Shown here piece by piece: positions 16,854 to 27,293 of a stretch of 64,000 nucleotides of DNA. How positions within the stretch are numbered: the stretch's first letter is position 1; the number at the start of each line of letters is the position of its first letter. A program made the translations under genes and the position numbers. The DNA comes from Streptomyces albipurpureus (GTDB lineage: Bacteria > Actinomycetota > Actinomycetes > Streptomycetales > Streptomycetaceae), in assembly GCF_023701525.1 (NCBI RefSeq), contig NZ_JAMQAW010000036.1:44084-108083 (forward strand). The letters are read 5' to 3'. The notes below the pieces were generated by a model that was given only the letters and a program-made list of their open reading frames with translations, had not been told where the DNA came from and did no database searches.

Positions 16854-17858
16854 ATGAACCCCCTGCCGCTGCACCAGTTGACCGACATCCGCCCCCGCCT
16901 CCTGTCCACTCCTCAACTGCGTGACCACGGGGTCTCCCCCGCGCAGGCGGCCGCGCGATGCCGCCCCGGTGGACCGTGGCAGGCGCTGCTGCCGGGGGTG
17001 TACCTGCTGCACCCGGGCACCCCCACGAGCGAGGAGCGGCTCCACGGGGCCCTGCTCTACGCCGGACGCCCGGTGCTCCCCGCACAGTTCGAGCACGGCA
17101 CGGCACCCCCGTACGGAAATGCCATGATCACCGGATTGGCCGCGCTGGCGCTCTACCAGTTCGCCAGCGCACCGCCGTTGACCGGGATCGAACGGATCGA
17201 CGTACTGGTGCCGCGCACCCGCCGGCTGCGCTCCATCGGCTGCGCCCGGATCGTCCGAACGCACTCCCTGCCCGCCGCCGGGGAGATCACCGGGCTACCC
17301 GTCGCCCCGGTGGCCCGTGCCCTCGCGGACGCCGTCGCGGAGCTCACCGACGCGGACCTCGTCCGTCGACTGCTCACCGAGGCGGTACGCGACCGGCACT
17401 GCGACCCGGCCGCGATCGTCGGGGAACTGAGCCGGGCCCGGCTACTGAACCTCCCCCAGGTGGTGGACGTCGTCGACTCGCTCCTCGCCGAGGGCCGGTC
17501 CATCGCCGAGGAGCGGCTGTACGACATGGTGGGCATGTACCAACTGCCCGACCCGGTCTGGAACGTCGATCTGCGGCTGCCGGGCGGCCCCCACCTCGGC
17601 AAGGTGGACGTCTACTGGCCCGACCAGGCCGTCGCGGTGGAGCTGAACACCCGCTCCCCGCGGCACGGCGAGGACGCCGCCTGGTCGGAGCACGTCCGCA
17701 AGCGGGAGCATCTGGAGCGGTTGGGCATCACGGTCGTCCATCTCACGCCGGCGAAACTGCGGGACTCCCTGGAACAGCAGGCGATGGTGGTGCGGACCGC
17801 GCTCACGGCGGCGGGAGACCGCGCCCCCGCCGCCTATGTGGTGGTGCTGCCCCGCTGA
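16854..17858 (+). CDS. AbiEi-like winged-helix protein with DUF559/PD-(D/E)XK-type C-terminus
   Basis: A 334-residue protein of a type common in actinomycetes, with no proven function. The N-terminus (LSTPQLRDHGVSPAQAAARC, then PWQALLPGVYLLHPG) looks like the winged helix of AbiEi-type antitoxins. The C-terminal third has a restriction-endonuclease-like core: GKVDVYWPDQAVAVELN, followed by WSEHVRKREHLERLGITVVH as in DUF559/Vsr-like proteins. No toxin partner (AbiEii or nucleotidyltransferase) is adjacent. The RBS before ATG 16854 is weak. Fold similarity is my inference from motifs; the catalytic Lys of PD-(D/E)XK appears replaced (E-L-N). Confidence 0.7.
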   Translation: MNPLPLHQLTDIRPRLLSTPQLRDHGVSPAQAAARCRPGGPWQALLPGVYLLHPGTPTSEERLHGALLYAGRPVLPAQFEHGTAPPYGNAMITGLAALALYQFASAPPLTGIERIDVLVPRTRRLRSIGCARIVRTHSLPAAGEITGLPVAPVARALADAVAELTDADLVRRLLTEAVRDRHCDPAAIVGELSRARLLNLPQVVDVVDSLLAEGRSIAEERLYDMVGMYQLPDPVWNVDLRLPGGPHLGKVDVYWPDQAVAVELNTRSPRHGEDAAWSEHVRKREHLERLGITVVHLTPAKLRDSLEQQAMVVRTALTAAGDRAPAAYVVVLPR

Positions 17859-17890
17859 GTGCCCCGGCTGGGTGCGCGAGGGGTCAGCGG
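17852..17890. terminator. Short inverted repeat between convergent stops
   Basis: CCGCTGA (17852-17858) and TCAGCGG (17884-17890) are the last codons of the two convergent genes and pair over a 25-nt loop. A weak bidirectional terminator at best. Confidence 0.3.
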
Positions 17891-19071
17891 CAGTACTCGG
17901 CCTCCAGCACGGCGTCCCGGTCACCCATCCAGTCGCCGTTGAAGTTCATGGCCAGCGAGTGGTCGCCGTCCCGGGTGACGGCCGCCCTGCTGTTGGAGCC
18001 GTGGATGCCGCCGCCATGGCCCCAGACCTCCTTGCCGCAGGAGAGCTTCTGACTCATCAGGCCCAGTCCGTAGCCGACCCCCGACTGGTTGGGGTCGATC
18101 GGCACCGTGTCGGTGAGGGCCTTCTGCTGCTTGGGCGGCAGCAGCGCCCCCTTGAGCAGGGCGCGGTAGAAGCGCTGGAGGTCGCCGGAGTCGGAGATCA
18201 TCTCACCGGCCGCATAGGCGGCCGACGGGTTGAGTTCGGTCACATCGTGGATCTTCGTCGCGGTGGGGTCTTCGCTGAGTTTGGAGTACCCGCGGCTCGC
18301 CGGCTGGGGCACCCGGTGGTCGGTGCCCGGCACGGAGGTGGCGCGCAGCTTCAGCGGGCGCAGGATGCGGCGTTCGATCTCGGAGCCGTAGGGGCGGCCG
18401 GTGGCCTTCTCGATCACCAGACCCGCGAGGACGTAGTTGGTGTTGGAGTAGTGCCAGTCCGCACCGGGGGCGAAGTACGGCTTGTGCCGCAGCGCGATGT
18501 CGACGAGTCGGCGGGGCTGCCAGGTGTCGTAGCGGTGCTGGAAGAAGCCGTCGCCGAAGACCCTCCGTACGAAGCCGGGGTCATCGGTGTAGTTGTAGAC
18601 GCCGCTGGTGTGGTTGAGCAGTTGCCGCACGGTGATACGGCGACCGTCGTGGCCGTTGCCGCTGACCACTCCCGGGAGCCAGCGGTGTACGGAGTCATCC
18701 AGATCGAGTCTGCCCTCGGCTTCCAACTGGAGCAGTACGGTGGCGACGAAGGTCTTGGTGATGGAGCCGACTCGATAGCGGTCCTGGGCCGAGCGGCTCT
18801 TGCCGGTGCGGAGGTCGCCGACGCCTGCGGTGCCGCTCCAGGCGCCCTGGCGATCGCGTGTCTGGGCGACGACACCGGGCACTCCCTCGCGAACGAGCGC
18901 TTCGATGGCCTGTTGAGTGCGGTCATGGCCATGACTAGCCGGCCGAGCTGCGGTCGTGGTCGTGGTCGTGGTCGAGAGGCTGGGCGATGCGGCGGCGGGG
19001 GCGATCAGGGCTCCGGCGGCGGCGACCGCCACCGCCGCGATCAGTGTGGTCCGGATCGTCTGTGTTGGCAT
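17884..19071 (-). CDS. Secreted serine hydrolase (beta-lactamase / D-Ala-D-Ala carboxypeptidase, S12 family)
   Basis: Penicillin-binding-protein-fold hydrolase, exported by a Sec signal (MPTQTIRTTLIAAVAVAAAG, then an A-A-A-S-P cleavage region), followed by a Thr-rich linker. Catalytic motifs: S103-x-x-K106 (VGSITKTFVATVLL), Tyr-Ser-Asn in HYSNTNYVLAG, and HGGG in WGHGGGIHGSNS in place of the KTG box, as in D-aminopeptidase or D,D-carboxypeptidase-like class C relatives. 395 residues is normal. Probable role is cell-wall peptide trimming or D-peptide/ester hydrolysis; true beta-lactamase action is not shown. It is divergent from the S8 protease gene. Confidence 0.9.
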   Translation of the reverse strand: MPTQTIRTTLIAAVAVAAAGALIAPAAASPSLSTTTTTTTAARPASHGHDRTQQAIEALVREGVPGVVAQTRDRQGAWSGTAGVGDLRTGKSRSAQDRYRVGSITKTFVATVLLQLEAEGRLDLDDSVHRWLPGVVSGNGHDGRRITVRQLLNHTSGVYNYTDDPGFVRRVFGDGFFQHRYDTWQPRRLVDIALRHKPYFAPGADWHYSNTNYVLAGLVIEKATGRPYGSEIERRILRPLKLRATSVPGTDHRVPQPASRGYSKLSEDPTATKIHDVTELNPSAAYAAGEMISDSGDLQRFYRALLKGALLPPKQQKALTDTVPIDPNQSGVGYGLGLMSQKLSCGKEVWGHGGGIHGSNSRAAVTRDGDHSLAMNFNGDWMGDRDAVLEAEYCR

Positions 19072-19393
19072 GGCAGCTCCTGTCGTCGACTGCGATCAGC
19101 CGTGGGGACTCAGACAGCGGGGCCGAGGGTTGCTCGGGCGTGGGGAGTTGAGCTGCTATCAGCCATTCCATACGCACACGACCCTACCGGCCGGTAACTC
19201 CCTGTTTGTTCCCAGTGGCGCATCCTCCACTGTGGCGGGTTGGCGCCATCGTTGCATTTAGGCGTCCTTGAGCCCTCCCCAAACCGCCATGGCGTACGTA
19301 AGGCTGAGCGGTCACCCGGCACCGAAATCCGGACTGACCAATCGTCAAGCTGTTTGCAGCAGGGAAACGTCTCTTTCACCAACAGGGATGCTG
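19072..19393. promoter_or_regulatory. Divergent promoter region with palindrome
   Basis: 322 bases between two exported-hydrolase genes. TACCGGCCGGTA (19185-19196) is a perfect 12-bp palindrome about 115 nt upstream of the serine-hydrolase start and 198 nt from the protease start, a possible operator. Nothing else stands out. Confidence 0.4.
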
Positions 19394-22300
19394 ATGACCC
19401 CCGAATCCCAGAGCCCCATATCCGGGCGCTCCGTAACTGGGCACAGACGCGTGGCCCGCGTCGCGGCCGCGGCCTCGATGGTGGCTGCGCTGGTAGCGGC
19501 AGGAGCCGCACCGGTGTTCGCCACCGCCCCCGCCGACGACCCGGGCAGCACCACCGGCGTCAAGGCCACCAAAGCATCCGACAAACTCGGTGCGGCCGAC
19601 GCCGATCTGCTCGACAAGGCCGAGGCCGAAGGCGCCAAGACCGTCACCGTCATGGTCGCCACCACCCCGGGCGCCACCGAGCAGGTCAGCGGCCAACTCG
19701 ACGCGGTACCGGGCGCCACGGTCGGCAGGACCTACGACAAGCTCGGCTATGTCCGCGCCACGATCCCCACCGGCAAGGCCGAGGCGGCACTCGCCTCGGC
19801 GGCCAAGCTCTCCAGCGTGGTGGGCATCGACCTGAAGTACGAGATCAAGCTGGATGACCCGACCCCGGGCGCCGACCGGGTCAAGGCAGCGGGCAAGGCG
19901 GCCAAGCAGGCCGCGGCCGCCGCGGCACCGGACAAGGACACCCCGGCGAAGAACCCGTACAACCCGTCCTTCGAGACGGGCGCGGTCGACTTCGTCAAGA
20001 AGAACGGCAAGTACGACGGTCGCGGTGTGACCATCGGCATCATGGACTCGGGGATCGACCTCGGTCACCCGGCGCTCCAGAAGACCAGCACCGGCGAGCG
20101 CAAGATCGTCGACTGGGTCACGGCGACCGACCCGGTCCTGGACCGTGACAACACCTGGCGGCAGATGCAGCTCGGGGTGAAGGGACCGGTCTTCGCGGTC
20201 AACGGGCGCACCTACAACGCCCCGGCCGGCGAGTACAAGTTCAGCGTCTTCTCCGAGAACGCCACCATCGGTGGCGATATGAACGGTGATCTGAACCGCG
20301 ACGGCGACACCACCGACCAGTGGGCGCTGCTGTACGACCCGACCACCCGGACCGTCCGCGTCGACCTCGACAACGACGCCGACTTCAGCAACGACACCGT
20401 GATGAAGCCGTACCGCAACGGCTTCCAGGTCGGCTACTTCGGCACGGACAACCCGGCGACCCCGGTCGTCGAGCGCATCCCCTTCGTCATCGAGGTCCGC
20501 GAGGACGTCGTACACCCGACGACCGGGGCGATCGCCGACTACGTCAACATCGGTGTGATCGAGGGCTCGCACGGCACCCACGTCGCCGGCATCACCGCCG
20601 CCAACGGCCTCTTCGGCGGCAAGATGAACGGTGCCGCTCCCGGAGCCAAGCTGGTCTCCTCGCGTGCCTGCACCTGGACCGGTGGCTGCACCAACATCGC
20701 ACTCACCGAGGGCCTGGCCGACCTGGTCATCGAACGCGGTGTGGACATCGTCAACATCTCCATCGGCGGGCTGCCCGCGCTCAATGACGGCAGCAACGCC
20801 CGTGCCGAGATGTACAACCGGCTGATCGACCTCTACGGCGTCCAGCTGGTGATCTCGGCCGGCAACGACGGCCCCGGTGTCAACACCGTCGGCGACCCCG
20901 GCGTCGCCCACAAGGCGATCTCCGTCGCGGCCTCCATCACCAAGGAGACCTGGGCCGCCAACTACGGCTCGATCGTGACGAAGAAGAGCGCACTGATTCC
21001 GTTCTCCTCGCGTGGACCGCGTGAGGACGGCGGGTTCACCCCCACCATCACCGCCCCCGGCGCCGCGATCAACACCACCCAGACCTGGCAGGCCGGCGGC
21101 CCGGTCGCCGAGGCCGGGTACGCGCTGCCGCCCGGCTACTCGATGATGCAGGGCACCTCGATGTCATCGCCGCAGGCCGCGGGCGCGGCCTCACTGCTCC
21201 TTTCGGCCGCCGAGCAGCGGGGCATCGAACTGACCCCGGCGAAGCTGCGCACCGCGCTCACCAGCACCGCGAAGAAGATCTCCGGTGTGAAGGCGCATGA
21301 GCAGGGCGCCGGCATGGTCAATGTCGTGGGCGCCTGGGAGTCGATCCAGGACGGCGCGACGGCCCATGAGTACAGCGTCAAGGCCCCGGTCGACACCGCG
21401 ATCGACTTCGCGCTGAAGACGCCGGGCTTCGGCACCGGTCTCTATGACCGCGAGGGCGGCCTCAAGGCCGGTGAGTCCAAGACGTACGACATCACCGTCA
21501 CCCGCACCACCGGCCCCGCGGGCGCGCTCTGGCACGACCTGGAGTGGAAGTACAACGACGGCGGTGTGTTCCGGCTCCTCAACGGCGACCGGGTGCGGCT
21601 GCCGCTGAACCAGCCGGTCACCGTGACCGTCCAGGCCCGCCCGAAGGCCGGCGGAGTCCACAGCGCCATCCTGGAGGCGGACGACCCGCGTACCGAGGGC
21701 GTCGACAAGCAGATCCTGTCGACCGTGGTGGTCTCCACACCGCTGGCGAAGCCCTCGTACACCGTGTCGGCCACCGACACGGTGCAGCGCAACAGCCACA
21801 AGTCGTACTTCGTCACCGTGCCGCAGGGCGCGAAGTCGCTTGAGGTCGCGCTCGGCGGGCTGGCCGCTGGTAGCCAGACCCGGTTTATCTCCATCCACCC
21901 GTACGGGGTGCAGATGGAGAACAGCTCCACGATCTTCTGCTACCCGAACTACAACAACCCGGCCAACACCTGCCGTCCCGACCTGCGCTCGTACCCCGAC
22001 CCGCAGCCGGGCGTCTGGGAGATCGAGGTCGAGTCACGGCGTACGTCCCCGCTGCTGGACAACCCGTACCAGCTGGATGTCACGCTGCTCGGCGCCAGCT
22101 TCGACCCGGCGGTGCAGACGCTCCCCGAGGCGAAGACCGGCACCCCGACCCCCGTCGAGTGGAAGGTCACCAATGACCTCGCCGCTCTGGAAGGCAAGCT
22201 GGTGGGCGGTTCGCTCGGCTCGGCGAAGACCAACCGGCCGACGATCAAGCAGGGCGAGAAGCAGTCGACGTTCGTCACCCTCGGTGAGGGTGTGGAGCGA

Positions 22301-22720
22301 CTCGATGTCGCCATCGGCAAGGTCTCCAACACCGCGACCGACCTGGATCTGACCGTGTACCGCAACAAGGTGCAGGTCGGGCAGGCGGCCGACGGTGACT
22401 CGGAGGAGGCGGTCAGTCTGATCAAGCCCCCGCCGGGTGAGTACGAGATCGTGGTGGACGGCTACGCGGTCCCCGACGCGGCCGGTATCTCCTACGACTA
22501 CCGGGATGTGTTCTTCGCCGCTTCGCTCGGTCAGCTGAAGGTGGACGCGGCGGCGACGGTCAAGCTGGCCACCGGCGCCTCCGCCCCGGTCAGCGCCGAG
22601 GTCGTGGTGGCCGGTGCGGCTCCCGAGGGACGTCAGTTCTTCGGCGAGGCGCGCCTGGTGAACACCCGAGGCTCGGCCGCGGGCGCGGGGAGCGTGGTGA
22701 TCACGAAGGTCACTCCGTAA
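19394..22720 (+). CDS. Secreted S8 (subtilisin-like) serine protease, large form
   Basis: Exported endopeptidase of 1108 residues. ATG 19394 (MTPESQSPISG) is preferred over ATG 19388 because AGGG at 19384-19387 is correctly spaced for it. A Sec signal follows (HRRVARVAAAASMVAALVAA). The next segment, with repeated A/K/G residues, is a probable propeptide of the inhibitor-I9 type. The catalytic triad is Asp218 (IGIMDSGIDLGHPAL), His393 (GSHGTHVAGITAANG) and Ser589 (GTSMSSPQAAG), with oxyanion Asn in ISAGNDGPG. About 500 residues of beta-rich C-terminal domains follow, probably prepeptidase-C-like or jelly-roll. A strong terminator lies just downstream. Confidence 0.94.
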   Translation: MTPESQSPISGRSVTGHRRVARVAAAASMVAALVAAGAAPVFATAPADDPGSTTGVKATKASDKLGAADADLLDKAEAEGAKTVTVMVATTPGATEQVSGQLDAVPGATVGRTYDKLGYVRATIPTGKAEAALASAAKLSSVVGIDLKYEIKLDDPTPGADRVKAAGKAAKQAAAAAAPDKDTPAKNPYNPSFETGAVDFVKKNGKYDGRGVTIGIMDSGIDLGHPALQKTSTGERKIVDWVTATDPVLDRDNTWRQMQLGVKGPVFAVNGRTYNAPAGEYKFSVFSENATIGGDMNGDLNRDGDTTDQWALLYDPTTRTVRVDLDNDADFSNDTVMKPYRNGFQVGYFGTDNPATPVVERIPFVIEVREDVVHPTTGAIADYVNIGVIEGSHGTHVAGITAANGLFGGKMNGAAPGAKLVSSRACTWTGGCTNIALTEGLADLVIERGVDIVNISIGGLPALNDGSNARAEMYNRLIDLYGVQLVISAGNDGPGVNTVGDPGVAHKAISVAASITKETWAANYGSIVTKKSALIPFSSRGPREDGGFTPTITAPGAAINTTQTWQAGGPVAEAGYALPPGYSMMQGTSMSSPQAAGAASLLLSAAEQRGIELTPAKLRTALTSTAKKISGVKAHEQGAGMVNVVGAWESIQDGATAHEYSVKAPVDTAIDFALKTPGFGTGLYDREGGLKAGESKTYDITVTRTTGPAGALWHDLEWKYNDGGVFRLLNGDRVRLPLNQPVTVTVQARPKAGGVHSAILEADDPRTEGVDKQILSTVVVSTPLAKPSYTVSATDTVQRNSHKSYFVTVPQGAKSLEVALGGLAAGSQTRFISIHPYGVQMENSSTIFCYPNYNNPANTCRPDLRSYPDPQPGVWEIEVESRRTSPLLDNPYQLDVTLLGASFDPAVQTLPEAKTGTPTPVEWKVTNDLAALEGKLVGGSLGSAKTNRPTIKQGEKQSTFVTLGEGVERLDVAIGKVSNTATDLDLTVYRNKVQVGQAADGDSEEAVSLIKPPPGEYEIVVDGYAVPDAAGISYDYRDVFFAASLGQLKVDAAATVKLATGASAPVSAEVVVAGAAPEGRQFFGEARLVNTRGSAAGAGSVVITKVTP

Positions 22721-22737
22721 CCCCGAGGTGAGGTGAT

Positions 22738-22780
22738 CCGAGGGGCGGGCGTCCGGGAGACCGGGCGACCCGCCCCTCGG
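22738..22780 (+). terminator. Terminator after the S8 protease gene
   Basis: 12-bp perfect stem (CCGAGGGGCGGG / CCCGCCCCTCGG) with an inner CCGG/CCGG stem and GAGA loop, 18 nt after the stop. Confidence 0.8.
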
Positions 22781-22986
22781 CCGTTCCCGCGCAGTGGGCT
22801 CCCGGCGCGTTCCCGCGCGCGGCGGGGCTCCCCCGGCGGGCGGCGTTCTGGTGCGTTTGCGCATGTCCTACGTCACAGATTCCGTCCCTTGGACAATGGA
22901 CTGGACAACAGGGCCGTGGACATACGCATCATGGACCCGGCCCCAGCGGCCAGCAAACCACTCTGAACAGGCAAAAGGAGACGTCC

Positions 22987-24015
<1,029 letters not shown>

Positions 24016-24031
24016 CAGCGACCCAAGACCC

Positions 24032-24068
24032 CCAGGGCCCTGTCCGGTACGCCGGGCGGGGCCCTTGG
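24032..24068 (+). terminator. Terminator after asd
   Basis: CCAGGGCCCTGTCCGG pairs with CCGGGCGGGGCCCTTGG around a TACG loop, with small mismatches; it starts 17 nt after the asd stop. Confidence 0.7.
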
Positions 24069-24300
24069 CCATGCTCCATGATCGCCGTGTCGACAAGCGT
24101 TTGAGCTGCCCCGGAATGCCGGGGCGCCGGGTGGGTAGCCACCCTCTCGACGCGGTGGTCGAACCCATCGGTGGCGAGCATTCGGCCGGTTCCGGCGCCT
24201 GGCGTCCCACGGCGGGAAACCCAGGCCTCCAGCGAGGTCCCGCATGGAAGGATGACGGCAAACGTCACGAAAAACTTCAGAAATGCAAGGAGACACCAGC

Positions 24301-26874
24301 GTGCCTGGCACGAATCTGACCCGCGAAGAGGCGCAGCAGCGGGCGCGTCTGCTCAACACCCACGCGTATGAGATCGAGCTCGATCTGAGTGGAGCGCAGG
24401 AGGGGGGCACCTATCGGTCAGTGACCACCGTGCGCTTTGACTCCGCCGAGGCGAACGCGGAGAGCTTTATCGACCTGATCGCCCCCGCGGTGCACGAGGT
24501 CGTTCTGAACGGCAAATCGCTCGATGTGGCAGCCGTCTTCCGTGATTCGCGGATCGCGCTCAACCATTTGCACCAGGGACCGAACGAACTCCGGGTCGTC
24601 GCGGACTGCTCGTACACCAACACCGGCGAGGGACTGCATCGCTTTGTCGACCCGGTCGACCAGCAGGCCTACCTCTACACCCAGTTCGAGGTGCCGGACG
24701 CGCGCCGGGTGTTCGCCAGTTTCGAGCAGCCGGACCTCAAGGCGACGTTCCAGTTCACGGTGAAGGCTCCCGAGGGCTGGACGGTCATCTCCAACTCGCC
24801 GACCCCGGAGCCGGTCGACACGGTCTGGCGCTTTGAGCCGACCCCCCGGATCTCCACCTACATCACGGCCCTGATCGTCGGCCCGTACCACGCGGTGCAC
24901 AGCTCGTACGAGAAGGACGGCCAGTCGGTGCCGCTGGGCATCTACTGCCGGCCGTCACTGGCCGAGTACCTGGACGCGGACGCGATCTTCGAGGTCACCC
25001 GGCAGGGCTTCGAGTGGTTCCAGGAGAAGTTCGACTACGCCTACCCCTTCGCCAAGTACGACCAGCTCTTTGTGCCGGAGTTCAACGCGGGCGCCATGGA
25101 GAACGCGGGCGCGGTCACCATCCGTGACCAGTATGTCTTCCGCTCCAAGGTGACGGACGCGGCGTACGAGGTGCGGGCGGAGACGATCCTGCATGAGCTG
25201 GCTCATATGTGGTTCGGCGATCTGGTCACCATGGAGTGGTGGAACGACCTCTGGCTGAACGAGTCCTTCGCCACCTACACCTCCATCGCCTGCCAGTCCG
25301 CGGCGCCCGGCTCGCGCTGGCCGCACTCCTGGACCACCTTCGCCAACTCCATGAAGACCTGGGCGTACCGGCAGGACCAGTTGCCGTCGACCCACCCGAT
25401 CATGGCGGAGATCCGGGATCTCGACGATGTCCTGGTGAACTTCGACGGCATCACCTACGCCAAGGGCGCCTCCGTGCTCAAGCAGCTGGTGGCGTACGTC
25501 GGCGAGGACGAGTTCTTCCGCGGGGTGCAGGCGTACTTCAAGGCGCACGCCTTCGGCAACACCCGGCTGGCCGATCTGCTCGGCGCGCTGGAGAAGACCT
25601 CGGGGCGCGATCTGACCACCTGGTCGCAGAAGTGGCTCCAGACGGCCGGCATCAACATCCTGCGCCCGGAGATCGAGGTGGACGGCGCGGGGCATGTGAC
25701 GTCCTTCGCGGTGCGCCAGGAGGCACCCGCCCTGCCCGCGGGTGCCAAGGGTCAGCCGACGCTGCGCCCGCACCGGATCGCGATCGGCTGCTATGACCTC
25801 GACGGGAACGGCAAGCTGGTCCGCACCGAGCGGATCGAGCTGGACGTCGACGGCGAGCTGACCGCGGTCCCGTTCCCGCCGCACACCGCGCGGCCCGCGG
25901 TGGTGCTGCTCAACGACGATGACCTCTCGTACGCCAAGGTCCGGCTGGACGAGCGGTCCTTGAGCGTCGTCACCGAGCATCTGGGGGACTTCACGGCCTC
26001 GCTGCCGCGGGCGCTGTGCTGGGCCTCGGCGTGGGACATGACCCGCGACGGGGAACTGGCGACCCGGGACTATCTGTCGCTGGTGCTGTCGGGCATCGGC
26101 AAGGAGTCCGACATCGGTGTGGTGCAGTCGCTGCACCGCCAGGTGAAGCTGGCGATCGACCTGTACGCGGCGCCCGAGTGGCGCGAGGCGGGGCTGACCC
26201 AGTGGACCGACGCCACCCTGGCGCATCTGCGGTCGGCAGCGGCCGGCAGCGACCACCAGTTGGCGTGGGCACGCGCCTTCGCTGCGACCGCTCGTACCCC
26301 GCAGCAGCTGGACCTGCTCCGGGCGCTGCTGGAGGGCTCCCAGAGCATCGAGGGGCTCGCGGTGGACACCGAGCTGCGCTGGGTGTTCGTGGAGCGCCTC
26401 GCGGCGACCGGGGTGCTGGACGAGGACGACATCGCCGCCGAGTACGAGCGGGACAAGACGGCGGCCGGTGAGCGCCACGCGGCGACCGCCCGGGCCGCTC
26501 GGCCCACGGAGGCGGCCAAGGCCGAGGCGTGGGCGTCGGTCGTGGAGGGCGACACCCTGCCCAACTCGATGCAGGAGTCGGTGATCCACGGCTTTGTCCA
26601 GACCGATCAGCGTGAGCTGCTCGCCCCTTACGGCGAGGCGTTCTTCGCGGCGGTCAAGGGCGTGTGGGAGTCCCGTAGCCATGAGATGGCCCAGCAGATC
26701 GCGGTGGGGCTCTACCCCTCGCTCCAGGTCTCGGCGGCCACACTGGACGCCACCGACGCCTGGCTCAAGGCGGCGGAGCCGAACGCGGCACTGCGCCGGC
26801 TGGTCTCGGAGTCGCGCGCGGGCGTTGAGCGGGCGTTGAAGGCGCAGGCGGCGGACGCGGCGGCGGCTTCCTGA
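24301..26874 (+). CDS. pepN: Aminopeptidase N, M1 zinc metallopeptidase (copy 2)
   Basis: Cytoplasmic zinc aminopeptidase of 857 residues. GTG 24301 has AAGGAGA upstream and the start VPGTNLTREEAQQRARLL mirrors copy 1, which fixes the start in both. Motifs: G264-A-M-E-N268, H298-E-L-A-H302 and Glu321 (LNES), all standard for PepN. Core stretches such as ADLLGALEKTSGRDL and FDGITYAKGASVLKQLVAY are nearly identical to copy 1, while the C-terminal helical domain is more divergent. Likely the housekeeping enzyme, since GAMENAG and NESFA match canonical actinobacterial PepN. Only the S8 protease and asd genes lie between the serine-hydrolase gene and this copy. Confidence 0.95.
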   Translation: MPGTNLTREEAQQRARLLNTHAYEIELDLSGAQEGGTYRSVTTVRFDSAEANAESFIDLIAPAVHEVVLNGKSLDVAAVFRDSRIALNHLHQGPNELRVVADCSYTNTGEGLHRFVDPVDQQAYLYTQFEVPDARRVFASFEQPDLKATFQFTVKAPEGWTVISNSPTPEPVDTVWRFEPTPRISTYITALIVGPYHAVHSSYEKDGQSVPLGIYCRPSLAEYLDADAIFEVTRQGFEWFQEKFDYAYPFAKYDQLFVPEFNAGAMENAGAVTIRDQYVFRSKVTDAAYEVRAETILHELAHMWFGDLVTMEWWNDLWLNESFATYTSIACQSAAPGSRWPHSWTTFANSMKTWAYRQDQLPSTHPIMAEIRDLDDVLVNFDGITYAKGASVLKQLVAYVGEDEFFRGVQAYFKAHAFGNTRLADLLGALEKTSGRDLTTWSQKWLQTAGINILRPEIEVDGAGHVTSFAVRQEAPALPAGAKGQPTLRPHRIAIGCYDLDGNGKLVRTERIELDVDGELTAVPFPPHTARPAVVLLNDDDLSYAKVRLDERSLSVVTEHLGDFTASLPRALCWASAWDMTRDGELATRDYLSLVLSGIGKESDIGVVQSLHRQVKLAIDLYAAPEWREAGLTQWTDATLAHLRSAAAGSDHQLAWARAFAATARTPQQLDLLRALLEGSQSIEGLAVDTELRWVFVERLAATGVLDEDDIAAEYERDKTAAGERHAATARAARPTEAAKAEAWASVVEGDTLPNSMQESVIHGFVQTDQRELLAPYGEAFFAAVKGVWESRSHEMAQQIAVGLYPSLQVSAATLDATDAWLKAAEPNAALRRLVSESRAGVERALKAQAADAAAAS

Positions 26875-26890
26875 CCCTTCCCAAACCCTG

Positions 26891-26936
26891 CCAAAGGGCT
26901 GCGACCGGGGGATCTACCCCAGTCGCAGCCCTTTGG
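26891..26936 (+). terminator. Strong terminator after pepN copy 2
   Basis: 15-bp perfect stem (CCAAAGGGCTGCGAC / GTCGCAGCCCTTTGG), extended by GGGG/CCCC above one mismatch, closing a GATCTA loop; 17 nt after the stop. Confidence 0.88.
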
Positions 26937-27293
26937 TGCGTCTACCACCGTTCGGCGCGGCCACTGGGGGCGCTGGTGGAGGGTAGCCCGTTTCCCTGGC
27001 ATGGCCGTCCGATAGCTGTCTGTGCAGGTCGGAAGTGATGGGAGCGGTTTCCCTCCGGTCCGGTGGACGTCTTTTCCCCTGACTCCGTTCATAATTTGGC
27101 TTAAAATCGATCATCCAAGGCTCGGAGCCCACGACACGGGCATCTTCGCCATTTTCGAGCGCATACATCCCGCCAAATTTGCTGAACTCTCGTCACCACC
27201 CGTAACCAGACGGGGATATGCTCCCCGACTGACATCATTTGATCATTCCCGTTCCGATGGTTTGATTCCCGTTCCGATGGTTTGAGGGTGCTG
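26937..27293. promoter_or_regulatory. Upstream region of the conservon
   Basis: About 360 bases, AT-rich for this genome between 27080 and 27260, as expected for a promoter. It holds an inverted repeat CGGGGA-TATGC-TCCCCG (27211-27227) and, directly before the first gene, a 20-bp tandem duplication (see separate entry). I cannot place -35/-10 boxes with confidence. Confidence 0.5.
27245..27284 (+). repeat. Perfect 20-bp tandem repeat upstream of cvnA
   Basis: The 20-mer ATTCCCGTTCCGATGGTTTG occurs at 27245-27264 and 27265-27284 with no mismatch, ending at the ribosome site (GAGGG) of the first conservon gene. It may be a recent duplication or a two-site operator in the leader. Confidence 0.85.

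Noticed and set aside
16835..16855. Six-codon leader peptide (MGIPAA) ending at the next start (ATGA)
   Set aside because: Too short and without a good ribosome site; could not be told from chance.
24955..26682. 575-codon open frame antisense to aminopeptidase N copy 2
   Set aside because: GC-rich codon bias keeps antisense frames open; translation is R/G/H/Q-rich with no motif, while the + strand has a complete enzyme.
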